A stretch of DNA of 64,000 nt from Cellvibrio fontiphilus (GTDB lineage Bacteria; Pseudomonadota; Gammaproteobacteria; Pseudomonadales; Cellvibrionaceae), in assembly GCF_035317345.1 (NCBI RefSeq), contig NZ_JAYKTU010000001.1. One strand, given 5' to 3'. This document shows positions 8,035-16,889 of the stretch, one piece after another. Position 1 is the first letter of the stretch. Each line of letters opens with the position of its first letter. The notes below the pieces were generated by a model. It saw only the letters and a list, made by a program, of their open reading frames with translations. It was not told the DNA's origin and did no database searches. Position numbers and translations under genes: made by a program.

Positions 8035-9433
8035 TCTTTCTATATGCGTTGATGGCGTTTGCAAGAGTTTTCAGATATATGAAAATCCTTCGGATCGTTT
8101 AAAACAATTTTTCCTTCCGCGATGCCGACAGTTGTTTGGGTTAAAGCCAAAACAGTTTTATCGAAGCTTTCATGCACTTAATGCAGTTTCGTTTGATGTA
8201 AAAAGAGGTGAGACTGTAGGCATAGTTGGGCGCAATGGCGCCGGCAAGTCAACGCTCCTGCAAATTATTTGTGGCACACTTTTTCCATCAAGTGGAACCG
8301 TAGTGGTTAATGGCCGTATAGCCGCGCTACTGGAATTGGGTGCAGGTTTTAATATTGATTACACCGGATTGGAAAACGTCTATCTGAATGCGGCGTTAAT
8401 GGGTGTCAGTCGTGAAGAAGTAGATAATAGGCTACAAGATATTTTGCAATTTGCAGATATTGGCGAATTTATTCATCAGCCAATAAAAACCTATTCTAGC
8501 GGTATGGTGGTTCGGCTTGCCTTTGCAGTGGCTATCAATGTGGAGCCAGATATTCTCGTTGTGGATGAAGCATTGGCTGTGGGCGATGAGTTATTTCAGC
8601 GAAAATGTTTCGCAAAAATCCAGGAAATTAAGAACCGTGGCGCCACTATTTTATTTGTCTCTCATTCAGGCGCTACGGTAGTGGGGTTATGTGATCGCGC
8701 TATATTGATTGATGCTGGGGAGCTTTTATTCAGTGGTGAGCCCAAAAAAGTGGTGGGTTTATATCAAAAGTTGATGCTGAGTACGGGTCGCGAAAAATCT
8801 GAGCTACGAGCCAATATTCTCCAAGATTTTTCTATTATTGATGCCAGACGAGCTGCCGGTAATAACTATTCGGAAAGCGCTGATGAAATCTCCAATCCAA
8901 TTAATGTTCCCTGCGAAAATCCAGATGGTGATGTAAGGGAGTCATTTGATCCTGAATTAATTTCTGCCAGCATGATCGAGTATGCAAACAACGGCGCCTG
9001 TATCAGTGAGCCTCATATCCATCTTGACGGATTTGGGCGAGTAAATAATCTTGTGTCTGGCGGTCGCTATAGCTACCGATTTTCCGTTAGCTTTGACCAT
9101 GACTGCAGTGCTGTACGATTTGGCATGCTAATCAAAACAGTTAGTGGTGTTGAGTTGGGTGGAGCTACTACGGCGAAAGATATTTCATCTGCGGTTAGCG
9201 TTATCAAAAAAGGAAGCCTTTATAAGGTGTCATTTGAGTTTGATTGTGCGTTAGCGCCAGGTGTCTATTTTGTAAATGCTGGCGTTTCGGGTGAGGTAGG
9301 GGGTGTGATGTCATATCTGCATCGCTTGGTAGATGCTGTCACCTTTCGTGTGCTTCCTGAAAAGGCTTCTACTCAGACAGGTATTGTGGATTTCAAAATT
9401 CAGCCCGAAGTCACTCAATTTTCAAAAAAATAG
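8024..9433 (+). CDS. wzt: ABC polysaccharide export ATPase with C-terminal recognition domain (Wzt)
   Basis: A 469-residue ATPase. Walker A GRNGAGKST is at residues 69-77, signature YSSGM near 164, Walker B ILVVDEAL near 185, and the switch histidine sits in FVSHS. After about residue 245 comes a long extension. Its last part (about 310-455) is a beta-rich Wzt_C-type domain, visible in GRYSYRFSVSF and VRFGMLIKTVSGVELGG. In Wzt of E. coli O8/O9a this domain binds the modified non-reducing end of the glycan, so export is coupled to chain termination. ATG 8024 has AAAGGG upstream and overlaps wzm. The adjacent sulfotransferase suggests what the modification might be. Confidence 0.92.
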   Translation: MSSDLSICVDGVCKSFQIYENPSDRLKQFFLPRCRQLFGLKPKQFYRSFHALNAVSFDVKRGETVGIVGRNGAGKSTLLQIICGTLFPSSGTVVVNGRIAALLELGAGFNIDYTGLENVYLNAALMGVSREEVDNRLQDILQFADIGEFIHQPIKTYSSGMVVRLAFAVAINVEPDILVVDEALAVGDELFQRKCFAKIQEIKNRGATILFVSHSGATVVGLCDRAILIDAGELLFSGEPKKVVGLYQKLMLSTGREKSELRANILQDFSIIDARRAAGNNYSESADEISNPINVPCENPDGDVRESFDPELISASMIEYANNGACISEPHIHLDGFGRVNNLVSGGRYSYRFSVSFDHDCSAVRFGMLIKTVSGVELGGATTAKDISSAVSVIKKGSLYKVSFEFDCALAPGVYFVNAGVSGEVGGVMSYLHRLVDAVTFRVLPEKASTQTGIVDFKIQPEVTQFSKK

Positions 9434-9442
9434 GTAAGTGCG

Positions 9443-10213
9443 ATGTCTTTACCTCTAGATTTTATGATTGTAGGTGTACAAAAAGGCGGAACTACTGCAC
9501 TTGCCCATTTTCTAGCTCAACATCCGCAATTAACAATCGCTGAAGGCAAAGAGGTGCATTTGTTTGATGCACCAGATTATTCATCTAGCTGGACGATTGA
9601 TGAAATTAATCAGCGCTATCTTCCCCATTTTCAGACTGGGCTTAATCGACAGATGTGGGGCGAAGCAACTCCTATTTATATTTACTGGCCTGAAATCGCT
9701 GCTGAGTTACAGCGCTACAACCCGCGCTTGAAATTAATTGTCATTCTCCGCGATCCGGTCAAACGCGCGTTGTCCCAATATAATATGGAGCGCGCTCGTG
9801 GTGATGAAAAAAAGCCGCTGTGGTTGGCTTTGTTATTGGAAGTTTATCGCTTGTGGCGCGATAAAAGTCGCGAACCTGGCAGTGCCCGTCGTTGTCATTC
9901 TTACTGTAGTCGAGGCCATTACGCTAAACAATTAAAGAACTTGCGCCTTCATTTCACTAACGAGCAAATTCTTGTCATCGACAATAGTGAGTTGCTGGAT
10001 CAACACGAGCAAACTTTGCGAAAGGTGTATGATTTTTTAACTGTGCCAGAAATTTTTTTGCCTGATCAGGAAAGAGTTTTTAATGGTGATTATGCGACAA
10101 ATGCAAATCCCTTTATAGGTAAATTATTAAAGGTTTACTTTCGCTTTGCCAATAGAAAGCTGCGCCGACAGCTTAACGAAATGGGGTACAACCCAAATTG
10201 GTCTTGGCTTTAA
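9443..10213 (+). CDS. PAPS-dependent carbohydrate sulfotransferase
   Basis: 256 residues of the P-loop-like sulfotransferase fold. The 5'-phosphosulfate loop is VGVQKGGTT at about residues 10-18. The 3'-phosphate motif is LRDPVKRALSQY at about 102-113, followed by NMERARG. Length and motifs match heparan-sulfate-type sulfotransferases found in bacterial glycan loci. It would transfer sulfate from PAPS to a sugar hydroxyl in the cytoplasm before export by Wzm/Wzt. It starts nine bases after wzt with AGG upstream. The APS-kinase fusion two genes downstream would supply PAPS. Confidence 0.88.
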   Translation: MSLPLDFMIVGVQKGGTTALAHFLAQHPQLTIAEGKEVHLFDAPDYSSSWTIDEINQRYLPHFQTGLNRQMWGEATPIYIYWPEIAAELQRYNPRLKLIVILRDPVKRALSQYNMERARGDEKKPLWLALLLEVYRLWRDKSREPGSARRCHSYCSRGHYAKQLKNLRLHFTNEQILVIDNSELLDQHEQTLRKVYDFLTVPEIFLPDQERVFNGDYATNANPFIGKLLKVYFRFANRKLRRQLNEMGYNPNWSWL

Positions 10214-10251
10214 AAGTAAAACCCACAAGAGATTGAACAATAGGAAATTTA

Positions 10252-10809
10252 ATGGAAGTTATAGAGACAAATATTGCCGACCTATTAGTGATTAAACCAA
10301 AGGTGTTCGGTGATGAACGTGGATTTTTTTTGGAAACCTTTCGCGAAAGTTGGTTTAGTGATCGAGGAATTCAAACGAAATTTGTACAGGACAATCACAG
10401 TTCTTCAGCCAAGGGGGTCTTGCGCGGATTACATTATCAAATCAAGAATCCTCAAGGGAAATTGGTTCGTGTTACTGCGGGTGAAGTATATGATGTAGCT
10501 GTGGATTTACGAAAAAGTTCACCAACTTTTGGTAATTCTGTTGGTGTCTATCTTTCTGAGAAAAATAAAAATATATTTTGGATTCCTCCCGGCTTTGCCC
10601 ATGGCTTTCTAGTGCTAAGTGATTATGCTGAGTTTACTTACAAGTGCACCGAGTACTATGCACCGGAATATGATCGTTCATTATTGTGGAGTGATCCTGC
10701 GCTAAAAATTGACTGGCCTTTGCAACAAGATGGGCAAAAGATTATTCCTACCCTCTCACAAAAAGATCAAGCCGCTTTGCCTTTGGCTTTAGCTGAGGTA
10801 TTTGATTAA
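10252..10809 (+). CDS. rfbC: dTDP-4-dehydrorhamnose 3,5-epimerase
   Basis: A 185-residue cupin-fold epimerase, full length. The catalytic region reads DNHSSSAKGVLRGLHYQ, with the active histidine in RGLHYQ, then VRVTAGEVYDVAVDLR and the IPPGFAHGFLVLSD strand. It is the third step of dTDP-L-rhamnose synthesis. The other three genes (rmlB, rmlA, rmlD) are about 10 kb away on the opposite strand, so the pathway is complete but split. AGGA precedes ATG 10252. The stop shares a base with the next start (TAATG). Confidence 0.95.
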   Translation: MEVIETNIADLLVIKPKVFGDERGFFLETFRESWFSDRGIQTKFVQDNHSSSAKGVLRGLHYQIKNPQGKLVRVTAGEVYDVAVDLRKSSPTFGNSVGVYLSEKNKNIFWIPPGFAHGFLVLSDYAEFTYKCTEYYAPEYDRSLLWSDPALKIDWPLQQDGQKIIPTLSQKDQAALPLALAEVFD

Positions 10810-11735
10810 TGCAACAGAGCGCCGATCAATTCCAGGTTCATTTGACCTGGCTGTCTGAGCAGCCGCTCATGGCTGGGCGCAGCTATAGAATGCAAGTTGC
10901 TGATCAGCAGTGCCTTATTAAGGTTACCCAAATCAAATACAAACTTGATCTCTTGAATGGAAATCACCTGTCGGCAAAATTTATTTCTGCCAATGAAGCG
11001 GCAGTAGTGAATGTAAGTAGTAATTTACATTTACACCTCGAAAATGAAACACCTGTCGTGCAATTGTTTGATATTTCCGATGATCAGCTACTGGCCCATG
11101 GGCGGGTCGATTTTGCGCTTTATCGTGCAACTAATATCCGCTGGCAAAACCTGACGATTAACAAGCAGGCCCGTGCCTTAGCCAAACAGCAGCAGCCATG
11201 TTGCATCTGGTTTACAGGTTTGTCTGGAGCAGGTAAATCAACTATCGCTAATCTGCTGGAAAAAAAATTGTATGACGTTGGTTGTCACACCTATTTACTG
11301 GACGGTGACAATTTACGACATGGTTTGAATCGCGACTTGGGATTTACCGAAGCCGATCGTATAGAAAATATTCGCCGTGTTGCTGAAGTGGCGAAATTGA
11401 TGGTGGATTCGGGGCTGATTGTTATCGCCTCTTTTATTTCACCGTTCAAAGCGGATCGACAATTAGCGCGTGCGCTATTTGAGGACAAAGAATTTATTGA
11501 GGTTTTTGTTGATACGCCTCTGATCGAGTGTGAACGACGTGATGTGAAAGGCCTGTATGCCAAAGCAAGGCGCGGTGAATTAAAAAATTTTACTGGAATA
11601 GATAGTGGCTATGAGCCTCCAGAGAACCCTGAGTTGTGTGTGCAAACAACTATGCAAACGCCTGAACAGTGCGTTGAACAGATTGTGCAATATCTGATTA
11701 CACAGAACATACTTTTGCAAAAACTAGTGGAATAA
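10809..11735 (+). CDS. cysC: APS kinase (CysC) fused to an orphan CysN domain III
   Basis: 308 residues. Residues 1-115 match the third, beta-barrel domain of sulfate adenylyltransferase large subunit CysN/NodQ (WLSEQPLMAGRSYRMQV, then HGRVDFALYRATNIRWQNL). The GTPase domain and domain II are absent, with no trace upstream, since rfbC abuts directly. Residues 125-308 are a full APS kinase: P-loop GLSGAGKST at 137-145, DGDNLRHGLNRDLGF, IASFISPF and GLYAKARRGELKNFTGIDS. It phosphorylates APS to PAPS, the donor for the neighbouring sulfotransferase. APS itself must come from CysDN encoded elsewhere. It looks like a NodQ-type CysNC that lost its GTPase half. Confidence 0.9.
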   Translation: MQQSADQFQVHLTWLSEQPLMAGRSYRMQVADQQCLIKVTQIKYKLDLLNGNHLSAKFISANEAAVVNVSSNLHLHLENETPVVQLFDISDDQLLAHGRVDFALYRATNIRWQNLTINKQARALAKQQQPCCIWFTGLSGAGKSTIANLLEKKLYDVGCHTYLLDGDNLRHGLNRDLGFTEADRIENIRRVAEVAKLMVDSGLIVIASFISPFKADRQLARALFEDKEFIEVFVDTPLIECERRDVKGLYAKARRGELKNFTGIDSGYEPPENPELCVQTTMQTPEQCVEQIVQYLITQNILLQKLVE

Positions 11736-11740
11736 TTTTT

Positions 11741-14700
11741 GTGGCTGGCGATAACAAATTACTGAGTGAAAAAAAATTAGTTGTGGTGTTAGGAATGCAC
11801 CGCAGCGGCACCAGCGCTGTGATGAAGGCATTGTCCTGTGTGGGTTATGCCTTGGGCGATAAATTAATGCCTGCGCGCGCAGATAACCCCAAAGGTTTTT
11901 TTGAAGATTCAGATATCGTTGAATTAAATAATCAAATGCTGGCGCACATAGGCCAGCAGTGGTTTAGTTTGTCGCAAGTATCCAGCGAAAATGTGTCTGC
12001 ACTTGAAAGTGCCGGGTTTGTTGATAAGGCGCTTGAGTTGTTACAGCAAAAACTGCAACAACACGCACAGCTGGCGATTAAAGACCCGCGCATCACCAAG
12101 TTAATTTTACTCTGGCAGCGAGTGTTCGCTCGACTGGATTGCCCGGTTAGTTTTGTCTTTAGTTTGCGCAATCCGCTCAGTGTTGCGCAGTCTCTTTACC
12201 AGCGTAATCAGATGCCGCTTAAAAAAGGCTGCTGGTTGTGGTTGAGCCACAACATGGCCGCTGCCGAGGTATTGCGTGAGCAGTCGATCAGTATCATCGA
12301 TTATGATTTTTTAATGGATGATCCTGTTAGTTGTGTAAGCGGCTTGGCGACTGAATTAAACGCGCCTTTGGATAGTGAAATGCTGGCAGCCTTTGCCGCT
12401 GACTTTATCGATCCCGAATTGCGTCACGCCAGTTATGACGAGCGTAGCCTTGCTGATCATGCAAAGTGTCCCATGCCTGTAGCCGAGGCATATACCTTGT
12501 TCAAAAACGTCCGCACAGGTACTGCAGGGCGGTTGCAGCTTTGTGATTTTTTAGCCGCACAGCAGGCGCTGTTAGTTACCGAGTTTGCTGAAATAGATGC
12601 AATAGAAGCGGCAGCTATGCGTGCCACTGATATTGAATCGGTAAAACAATTGTTGGATGAACGCACGTATTGGGCTAAGGATTTGGAGCAGCAGTTGAAT
12701 GAGCGCACGCATTGGGCCAAGGATTTGGAACAGCAATTGGATGAGCGCACGCACTGGGCAAAAGATCTGGAGCAACAGCTCGATGAACGCACCCAGTGGG
12801 CAAAAACACTGGATCGGGAATTAGCGGGCGCCAGGGCTGATACAGCGCGATTGCTTGATGTGCAGGCTGGTTTGGAACAAGAGCTGCAGCAGCAGACCGA
12901 AATAGCCTCTCAACGCCAACAGGAAATTTCTCGCCAGCAGCAGTTTTCCCAACACCTGCAGCAACAGTTAGATGAATTAACGGCGAATTACCAACAGGTC
13001 ATCCAGTCGCGCTCCTGGAAACTGACCAAACCGCTGCGAGCCATTGGGCGTTTGTTGCGTGGTGAAACCGCATTTCTTGTGCCTTATTTGAAGCCGCGGG
13101 CCCAACGCTTGGGCCGTGTTGTCTATCAACGCTTACCTGTACCGCTGGCGGTAAAACACAAACTGGCGAGCCTTGCTTATCGCTTTGCCGGGCCTTTATT
13201 TGAAGGGGTGGTGCACTACGAGATGTGGCGTCGTAGCGGCAAGCCTGATCTGCCTGCGGTTGCGGCCAGTGGCGTTATCGCTCGGGAAGATATTCAACAA
13301 GCGCTGGTTGATTTGGTGTTGCCCTGCGCCGATGCACCTTTGGTATCGGTGATTATTCCCAGCTACGGCAATTTACCGGTAACCCTCACTTGCCTGTTAT
13401 CTATTGCCCGCCACTTGCCCAAGGTGGATATAGAAGTATTGGTGGTGGAGGATCATTCATCAGATCACGATATTCACCTGTTGCAGCAAGTCAAAGGGCT
13501 GCGCTATGAGCTGAATCCCGTCAACCTCGGCTTTTTGCGCTCCTGTAACCGCGCTGTGTCGCTCGCGCGCGGCACTTATGTTTATCTGCTCAATAACGAC
13601 ACCGAAGTGACGTCCGGTTGGCTGGATAGCCTGTTGGATGTTTTCAGGCGCTTCCCTGACTGTGGTTTGGTCGGTTCCAAACTGGTATACCCCGATGGTC
13701 GCTTACAGGAGGCGGGTGGCATTCTCTGGCGCGATGGTTCGGCCTGGAATTATGGCCGACTGCAAGACCCGGATCAGCCAGAATTCAATTATGTCAAAGA
13801 GGTTGATTACGCTTCTGGCGCATCGCTGTTGATTAACAAGCAGTTCTTTGAAGGTCTGGGTTTGTTTGATGAGCGTTACGTACCGGCGTACAACGAAGAT
13901 TCCGATCTGGCATTCAAAGTGCGCGAGGCTGGTTATAAGCTTTATTACCAACCAAAGTCGGTCATCATTCATTATGAAGGTATTTCTAATGGCACAGATG
14001 TCAATGCTGGTGGAATCAAAGCATATCAGCTAGTAAATCAGAAAAAATTCTATGAAAAATGGCAGTCAATCCTATCGACCCATGAAGAAAATGCGGTGGG
14101 CGTTTTCTCGGCTCGTGATCGCAGCTTAACCAAGCCCTGTGTATTGCTTGTGGATCATTACGTGCCCAGACCTGATCGTGATGCAGGCTCTCGCACCATG
14201 GTTGCATTTATTAAGGCTCTGCTTGCCATGGAATGTAACGTAAAGTTCTGGCCGGACAATTTATGGTTTGATCCAGAATACACGGAGTATTTACAGCAGT
14301 TGGGTGTAGAAGTCATTTATGGCAATCAATATGCCGGAAAATTTGAGCAATGGTTGCAGGGGGCGGAGGGGCGAGTCACCCATGTAATGCTCAGCAGACC
14401 GCATATCGCCCAGCATTACCTGAGTACACTGAAAAAGTTTCCCCGGATTCGCAGTCTTTATTATGGCCATGATTTGCATTTTGCGCGTCTGCAAAATGAA
14501 GCCGAGGTCAAACAGGATGATTCCTTGCGCAAAGAAGCGGAGCATTATCTCGCGCTGGAAGCCAAAATCTGGAATTCGGTTGCTGTAACACTCTATCCAT
14601 CAGATGACGAAACTCACTACATTCGTACGCATTATCCTCAGGTGGATGCGCATACAATTTCGCCTTATGTTTATGCCGACACAAAACGCTACGTAGGACG

Positions 14701-15247
14701 TATTCCAGTAACGGGCACTGCAATCGTGTTTGTTGCCGGTTTTGGACATCCGCCCAATAGTGACGCAGCACTCTGGTTTGTCCAATCCATATTTCCATCG
14801 GTGTTAAAAAATGTGCCCGATGCTCAGCTCTATTTAATTGGTTCAAATCCGTCGGATCAGGTGAAGGCGTTGGCGACGCATAATGTTTTTGTCACCGGTT
14901 ACGTCACTGATCAACAGTTATATGATTTCTATGCCAAAGCGCGTGTGGCAGTGGTTCCATTGCGTTATGGCGCAGGCATCAAAAATAAAGTGGTTGAGGC
15001 TATGGCCTATGGTGTTCCCTTAGTGACTACTTCTGTGGGAGCTCAGGGCTTAATAGACTTGAACTGCATTATTCCGGTGGTCGATGAGGAACAACAATTT
15101 GCATCGGCCGTGGTTGATATTCTGCATGACGATGAGCATTGGTCATCAGCCTCAAGCAACGGTGCTAAATTTGTGGGCCAACATTTTTCACAGGAAGCGA
15201 TGATTGATCGTTTTCATCAGGTCTTGGGCCTTCCGGCCTCGCATTAA
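11741..15247 (+). CDS. Sulfotransferase-like / coiled-coil / GT2 / GT4 multidomain glycan enzyme
   Basis: 1168 residues. Residues 14-270 resemble a sulfotransferase (P-loop-like GMHRSGTSAV at 18-27; FSLRNPLSVAQSLYQRNQ as the 3'-phosphate-like segment). Residues 305-430 form a coiled coil that opens with four 14-residue repeats of the type LDERTHWAKDLEQQ. Residues about 530-770 are a family 2 glycosyltransferase (SVIIPSYGN, VEDHSS, YLLNNDTEV in the DXD position, and a late acidic AYNEDSDLAFK). Residues about 800-1165 are a GT4 domain with donor-site GIKNKVVEAMAYGVPLVTT. The start is GTG 11741, five bases after cysC. It probably adds sugars to, and possibly caps, the glycan exported by Wzm/Wzt; the order of its activities is inference. 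Confidence 0.85.
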   Translation: MAGDNKLLSEKKLVVVLGMHRSGTSAVMKALSCVGYALGDKLMPARADNPKGFFEDSDIVELNNQMLAHIGQQWFSLSQVSSENVSALESAGFVDKALELLQQKLQQHAQLAIKDPRITKLILLWQRVFARLDCPVSFVFSLRNPLSVAQSLYQRNQMPLKKGCWLWLSHNMAAAEVLREQSISIIDYDFLMDDPVSCVSGLATELNAPLDSEMLAAFAADFIDPELRHASYDERSLADHAKCPMPVAEAYTLFKNVRTGTAGRLQLCDFLAAQQALLVTEFAEIDAIEAAAMRATDIESVKQLLDERTYWAKDLEQQLNERTHWAKDLEQQLDERTHWAKDLEQQLDERTQWAKTLDRELAGARADTARLLDVQAGLEQELQQQTEIASQRQQEISRQQQFSQHLQQQLDELTANYQQVIQSRSWKLTKPLRAIGRLLRGETAFLVPYLKPRAQRLGRVVYQRLPVPLAVKHKLASLAYRFAGPLFEGVVHYEMWRRSGKPDLPAVAASGVIAREDIQQALVDLVLPCADAPLVSVIIPSYGNLPVTLTCLLSIARHLPKVDIEVLVVEDHSSDHDIHLLQQVKGLRYELNPVNLGFLRSCNRAVSLARGTYVYLLNNDTEVTSGWLDSLLDVFRRFPDCGLVGSKLVYPDGRLQEAGGILWRDGSAWNYGRLQDPDQPEFNYVKEVDYASGASLLINKQFFEGLGLFDERYVPAYNEDSDLAFKVREAGYKLYYQPKSVIIHYEGISNGTDVNAGGIKAYQLVNQKKFYEKWQSILSTHEENAVGVFSARDRSLTKPCVLLVDHYVPRPDRDAGSRTMVAFIKALLAMECNVKFWPDNLWFDPEYTEYLQQLGVEVIYGNQYAGKFEQWLQGAEGRVTHVMLSRPHIAQHYLSTLKKFPRIRSLYYGHDLHFARLQNEAEVKQDDSLRKEAEHYLALEAKIWNSVAVTLYPSDDETHYIRTHYPQVDAHTISPYVYADTKRYVGRIPVTGTAIVFVAGFGHPPNSDAALWFVQSIFPSVLKNVPDAQLYLIGSNPSDQVKALATHNVFVTGYVTDQQLYDFYAKARVAVVPLRYGAGIKNKVVEAMAYGVPLVTTSVGAQGLIDLNCIIPVVDEEQQFASAVVDILHDDEHWSSASSNGAKFVGQHFSQEAMIDRFHQVLGLPASH
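12653..12820 (+). repeat. Four in-frame 42-bp repeats encoding a coiled-coil unit
   Basis: Units at 12653-12694, 12695-12736, 12737-12778 and 12779-12820 each encode 14 residues (two heptads) of the form LxERTxWAKxLxxx. Units 2 and 3 are the most alike and unit 4 has diverged. Tandem in-frame units can expand or contract by recombination, which would change coiled-coil length in 2-nm-scale steps. Confidence 0.9.
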
Positions 15248-15258
15248 GGTAAAGCAAA

Positions 15259-16308
15259 ATGCGTTTAAATATTGAAAAGTTATATGGAAAAGTAAGGGCG
15301 CGAGCGCCGCTTCGTTTGGGATTTGCGGGTGGCGGCACGGATGTATCGCCTTATTCTGACCAGTATGGTGGCTTTGTATTAAATGCAACTATCGATAAAT
15401 ATGCATACGCCACACTTAGTCACTCGAAACAAGGTTTGGAATTTATTGCCGCTGATATAGGTGCCGAATGGCGCGGTGAGGTGGCTGCCAATCTTCCACT
15501 ACAAAAAGGTTTGGAGTTGCACATTGGCGTTTACAATCGCATCGTACGTGATTTTCTTGATGGAGTGCCGATTCCGGTCTCATTGATAACACACAGTGAG
15601 GCTCCACCAGGATCTGGACTGGGATCCTCATCCACTATGGTTGTGGCTATGGTGCAGGCATTTGTTGAATACCTTGCGCTGCCTTTGGGGGAGTACGATA
15701 TTGCAAAACTGGCCTATGAAATTGAGCGCGAAGATTTACAGTTGGCAGGCGGCAAGCAAGATCAGTATGCAGCAGCCTTTGGTGGATTTAATTTCATGGA
15801 GTTTTATCATGATCGAGTGATAGTGAATCCACTGCGGATTAAATTCAATCATCGAGCCGAGTTAGAGTCATCACTGGTGTTGTTTTACACCGGTGTGTCT
15901 CGCGAGTCTGCAAATATCATTAAAGAGCAAACTCACAATGTGGTGGAAAAAAATGATTCTGCGATGCACGCATTGCAAGCGGTAAAAGCAGAGGCGCAGC
16001 GCATGAAAGAAGCAATTCTGCAAGGAGATTTCGACATGCTTGCTGAGTCAATGCGCGCTTCTTGGGATGCCAAGAAAAAAATGGCAAGCAGTATTAGCAA
16101 CTCGCAAATTGAAACCATCTATCACTGTGCGATTCAATCAGGTGCCTTAGCGGGTAAAGTTTCAGGTGCCGGTGGTGGTGGATTTATGATGTTTTTGGTT
16201 GATCCGGCCCGTAGACCTGACGTCATTCGAGCACTTAACACTTTTAATGGCCAGGTTATGACAGCAGTATTTGTTGAACAGGGCGCTCACTCTTGGAGAG
16301 TAATATGA
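15259..16308 (+). CDS. hddA: D-glycero-D-manno-heptose 7-phosphate kinase-like GHMP kinase
   Basis: A 349-residue GHMP kinase. It opens with RAPLRLGFAGGGTDVSPY, then the ATP-binding loop PPGSGLGSSSTM near residues 115-126 and the C-terminal GKVSGAGGGGFMMF loop. Together with gmhA and the nucleotidyltransferase directly downstream it forms the GDP-D-glycero-alpha-D-manno-heptose pathway, in which HddA phosphorylates C1 of the heptose 7-phosphate. AAGGTAAAG precedes ATG 15259. Its TGA overlaps the gmhA ATG. A related fucokinase-like or other sugar 1-kinase role is possible, but the neighbours favour heptose. Confidence 0.88.
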   Translation: MRLNIEKLYGKVRARAPLRLGFAGGGTDVSPYSDQYGGFVLNATIDKYAYATLSHSKQGLEFIAADIGAEWRGEVAANLPLQKGLELHIGVYNRIVRDFLDGVPIPVSLITHSEAPPGSGLGSSSTMVVAMVQAFVEYLALPLGEYDIAKLAYEIEREDLQLAGGKQDQYAAAFGGFNFMEFYHDRVIVNPLRIKFNHRAELESSLVLFYTGVSRESANIIKEQTHNVVEKNDSAMHALQAVKAEAQRMKEAILQGDFDMLAESMRASWDAKKKMASSISNSQIETIYHCAIQSGALAGKVSGAGGGGFMMFLVDPARRPDVIRALNTFNGQVMTAVFVEQGAHSWRVI

Positions 16309-16889
16309 TCGCATTTATCGAAAGAGAATTGGCAAAGTTGGCTGAACTGATTGCACAGATGCAGCAAGATACGGTGTTGTTGAATCAAGTGGAGCAGTCG
16401 GCCCAAATAATTGTTGATTGTTTAAATAAGGGCGGAAAAGTGTTGCTGGCAGGTAATGGCGGTTCGGCAGCAGATGCCCAGCATATTGCCGGTGAATTTG
16501 TCAGTCGATTTCATTACGATCGTCCTGGATTGCCTGCTATTGCGTTAACGACGGATACGTCAATTCTTACGGCAATAGGTAACGATTACGGTTACGAGCG
16601 ATTATTCTCGCGTCAGGTGCAAGCCTTGGGCCGTGAAGGTGATGTATTTATTGGTATTTCTACATCGGGTAATTCCGCAAACATTATTGCCGCGCTGAGT
16701 GAAGCCAAAAAATTTAAACTAACAACATTGGGGTTCACCGGTGCAATGGGTGGAACAATGGCAGATATGTGTGATATCACGCTGCGAATGCCTTCCAAGG
16801 AGACGCCAAAAATTCAGGAAGGTCATATTGCCATCGGTCATATCATTTGCGGCTTGGTTGAGGCGGCTATGTTTCCGAGAGGCGAATAG
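16305..16889 (+). CDS. gmhA: Sedoheptulose-7-phosphate isomerase
   Basis: A 194-residue SIS-domain isomerase. Key stretches are GNGGSAADAQHIAGEFVSRF, the DTSILTAIGNDYGYERLFSRQ region and GISTSGNSANI. It converts sedoheptulose 7-phosphate to D-glycero-D-manno-heptose 7-phosphate, the substrate of HddA. ATG 16305 overlaps the hddA stop (ATGA) and has GGAGAG just upstream; TTG 16293 in the same frame is less likely. Length is typical. A second gmhA for core lipopolysaccharide may exist elsewhere in the genome. Confidence 0.93.
   Translation: MIAFIERELAKLAELIAQMQQDTVLLNQVEQSAQIIVDCLNKGGKVLLAGNGGSAADAQHIAGEFVSRFHYDRPGLPAIALTTDTSILTAIGNDYGYERLFSRQVQALGREGDVFIGISTSGNSANIIAALSEAKKFKLTTLGFTGAMGGTMADMCDITLRMPSKETPKIQEGHIAIGHIICGLVEAAMFPRGE

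Noticed and set aside
12653..12820. Regular repeats that might suggest a CRISPR or satellite array
   Set aside because: The units are contiguous without spacers, in frame, and encode a coiled coil; they are protein repeats.
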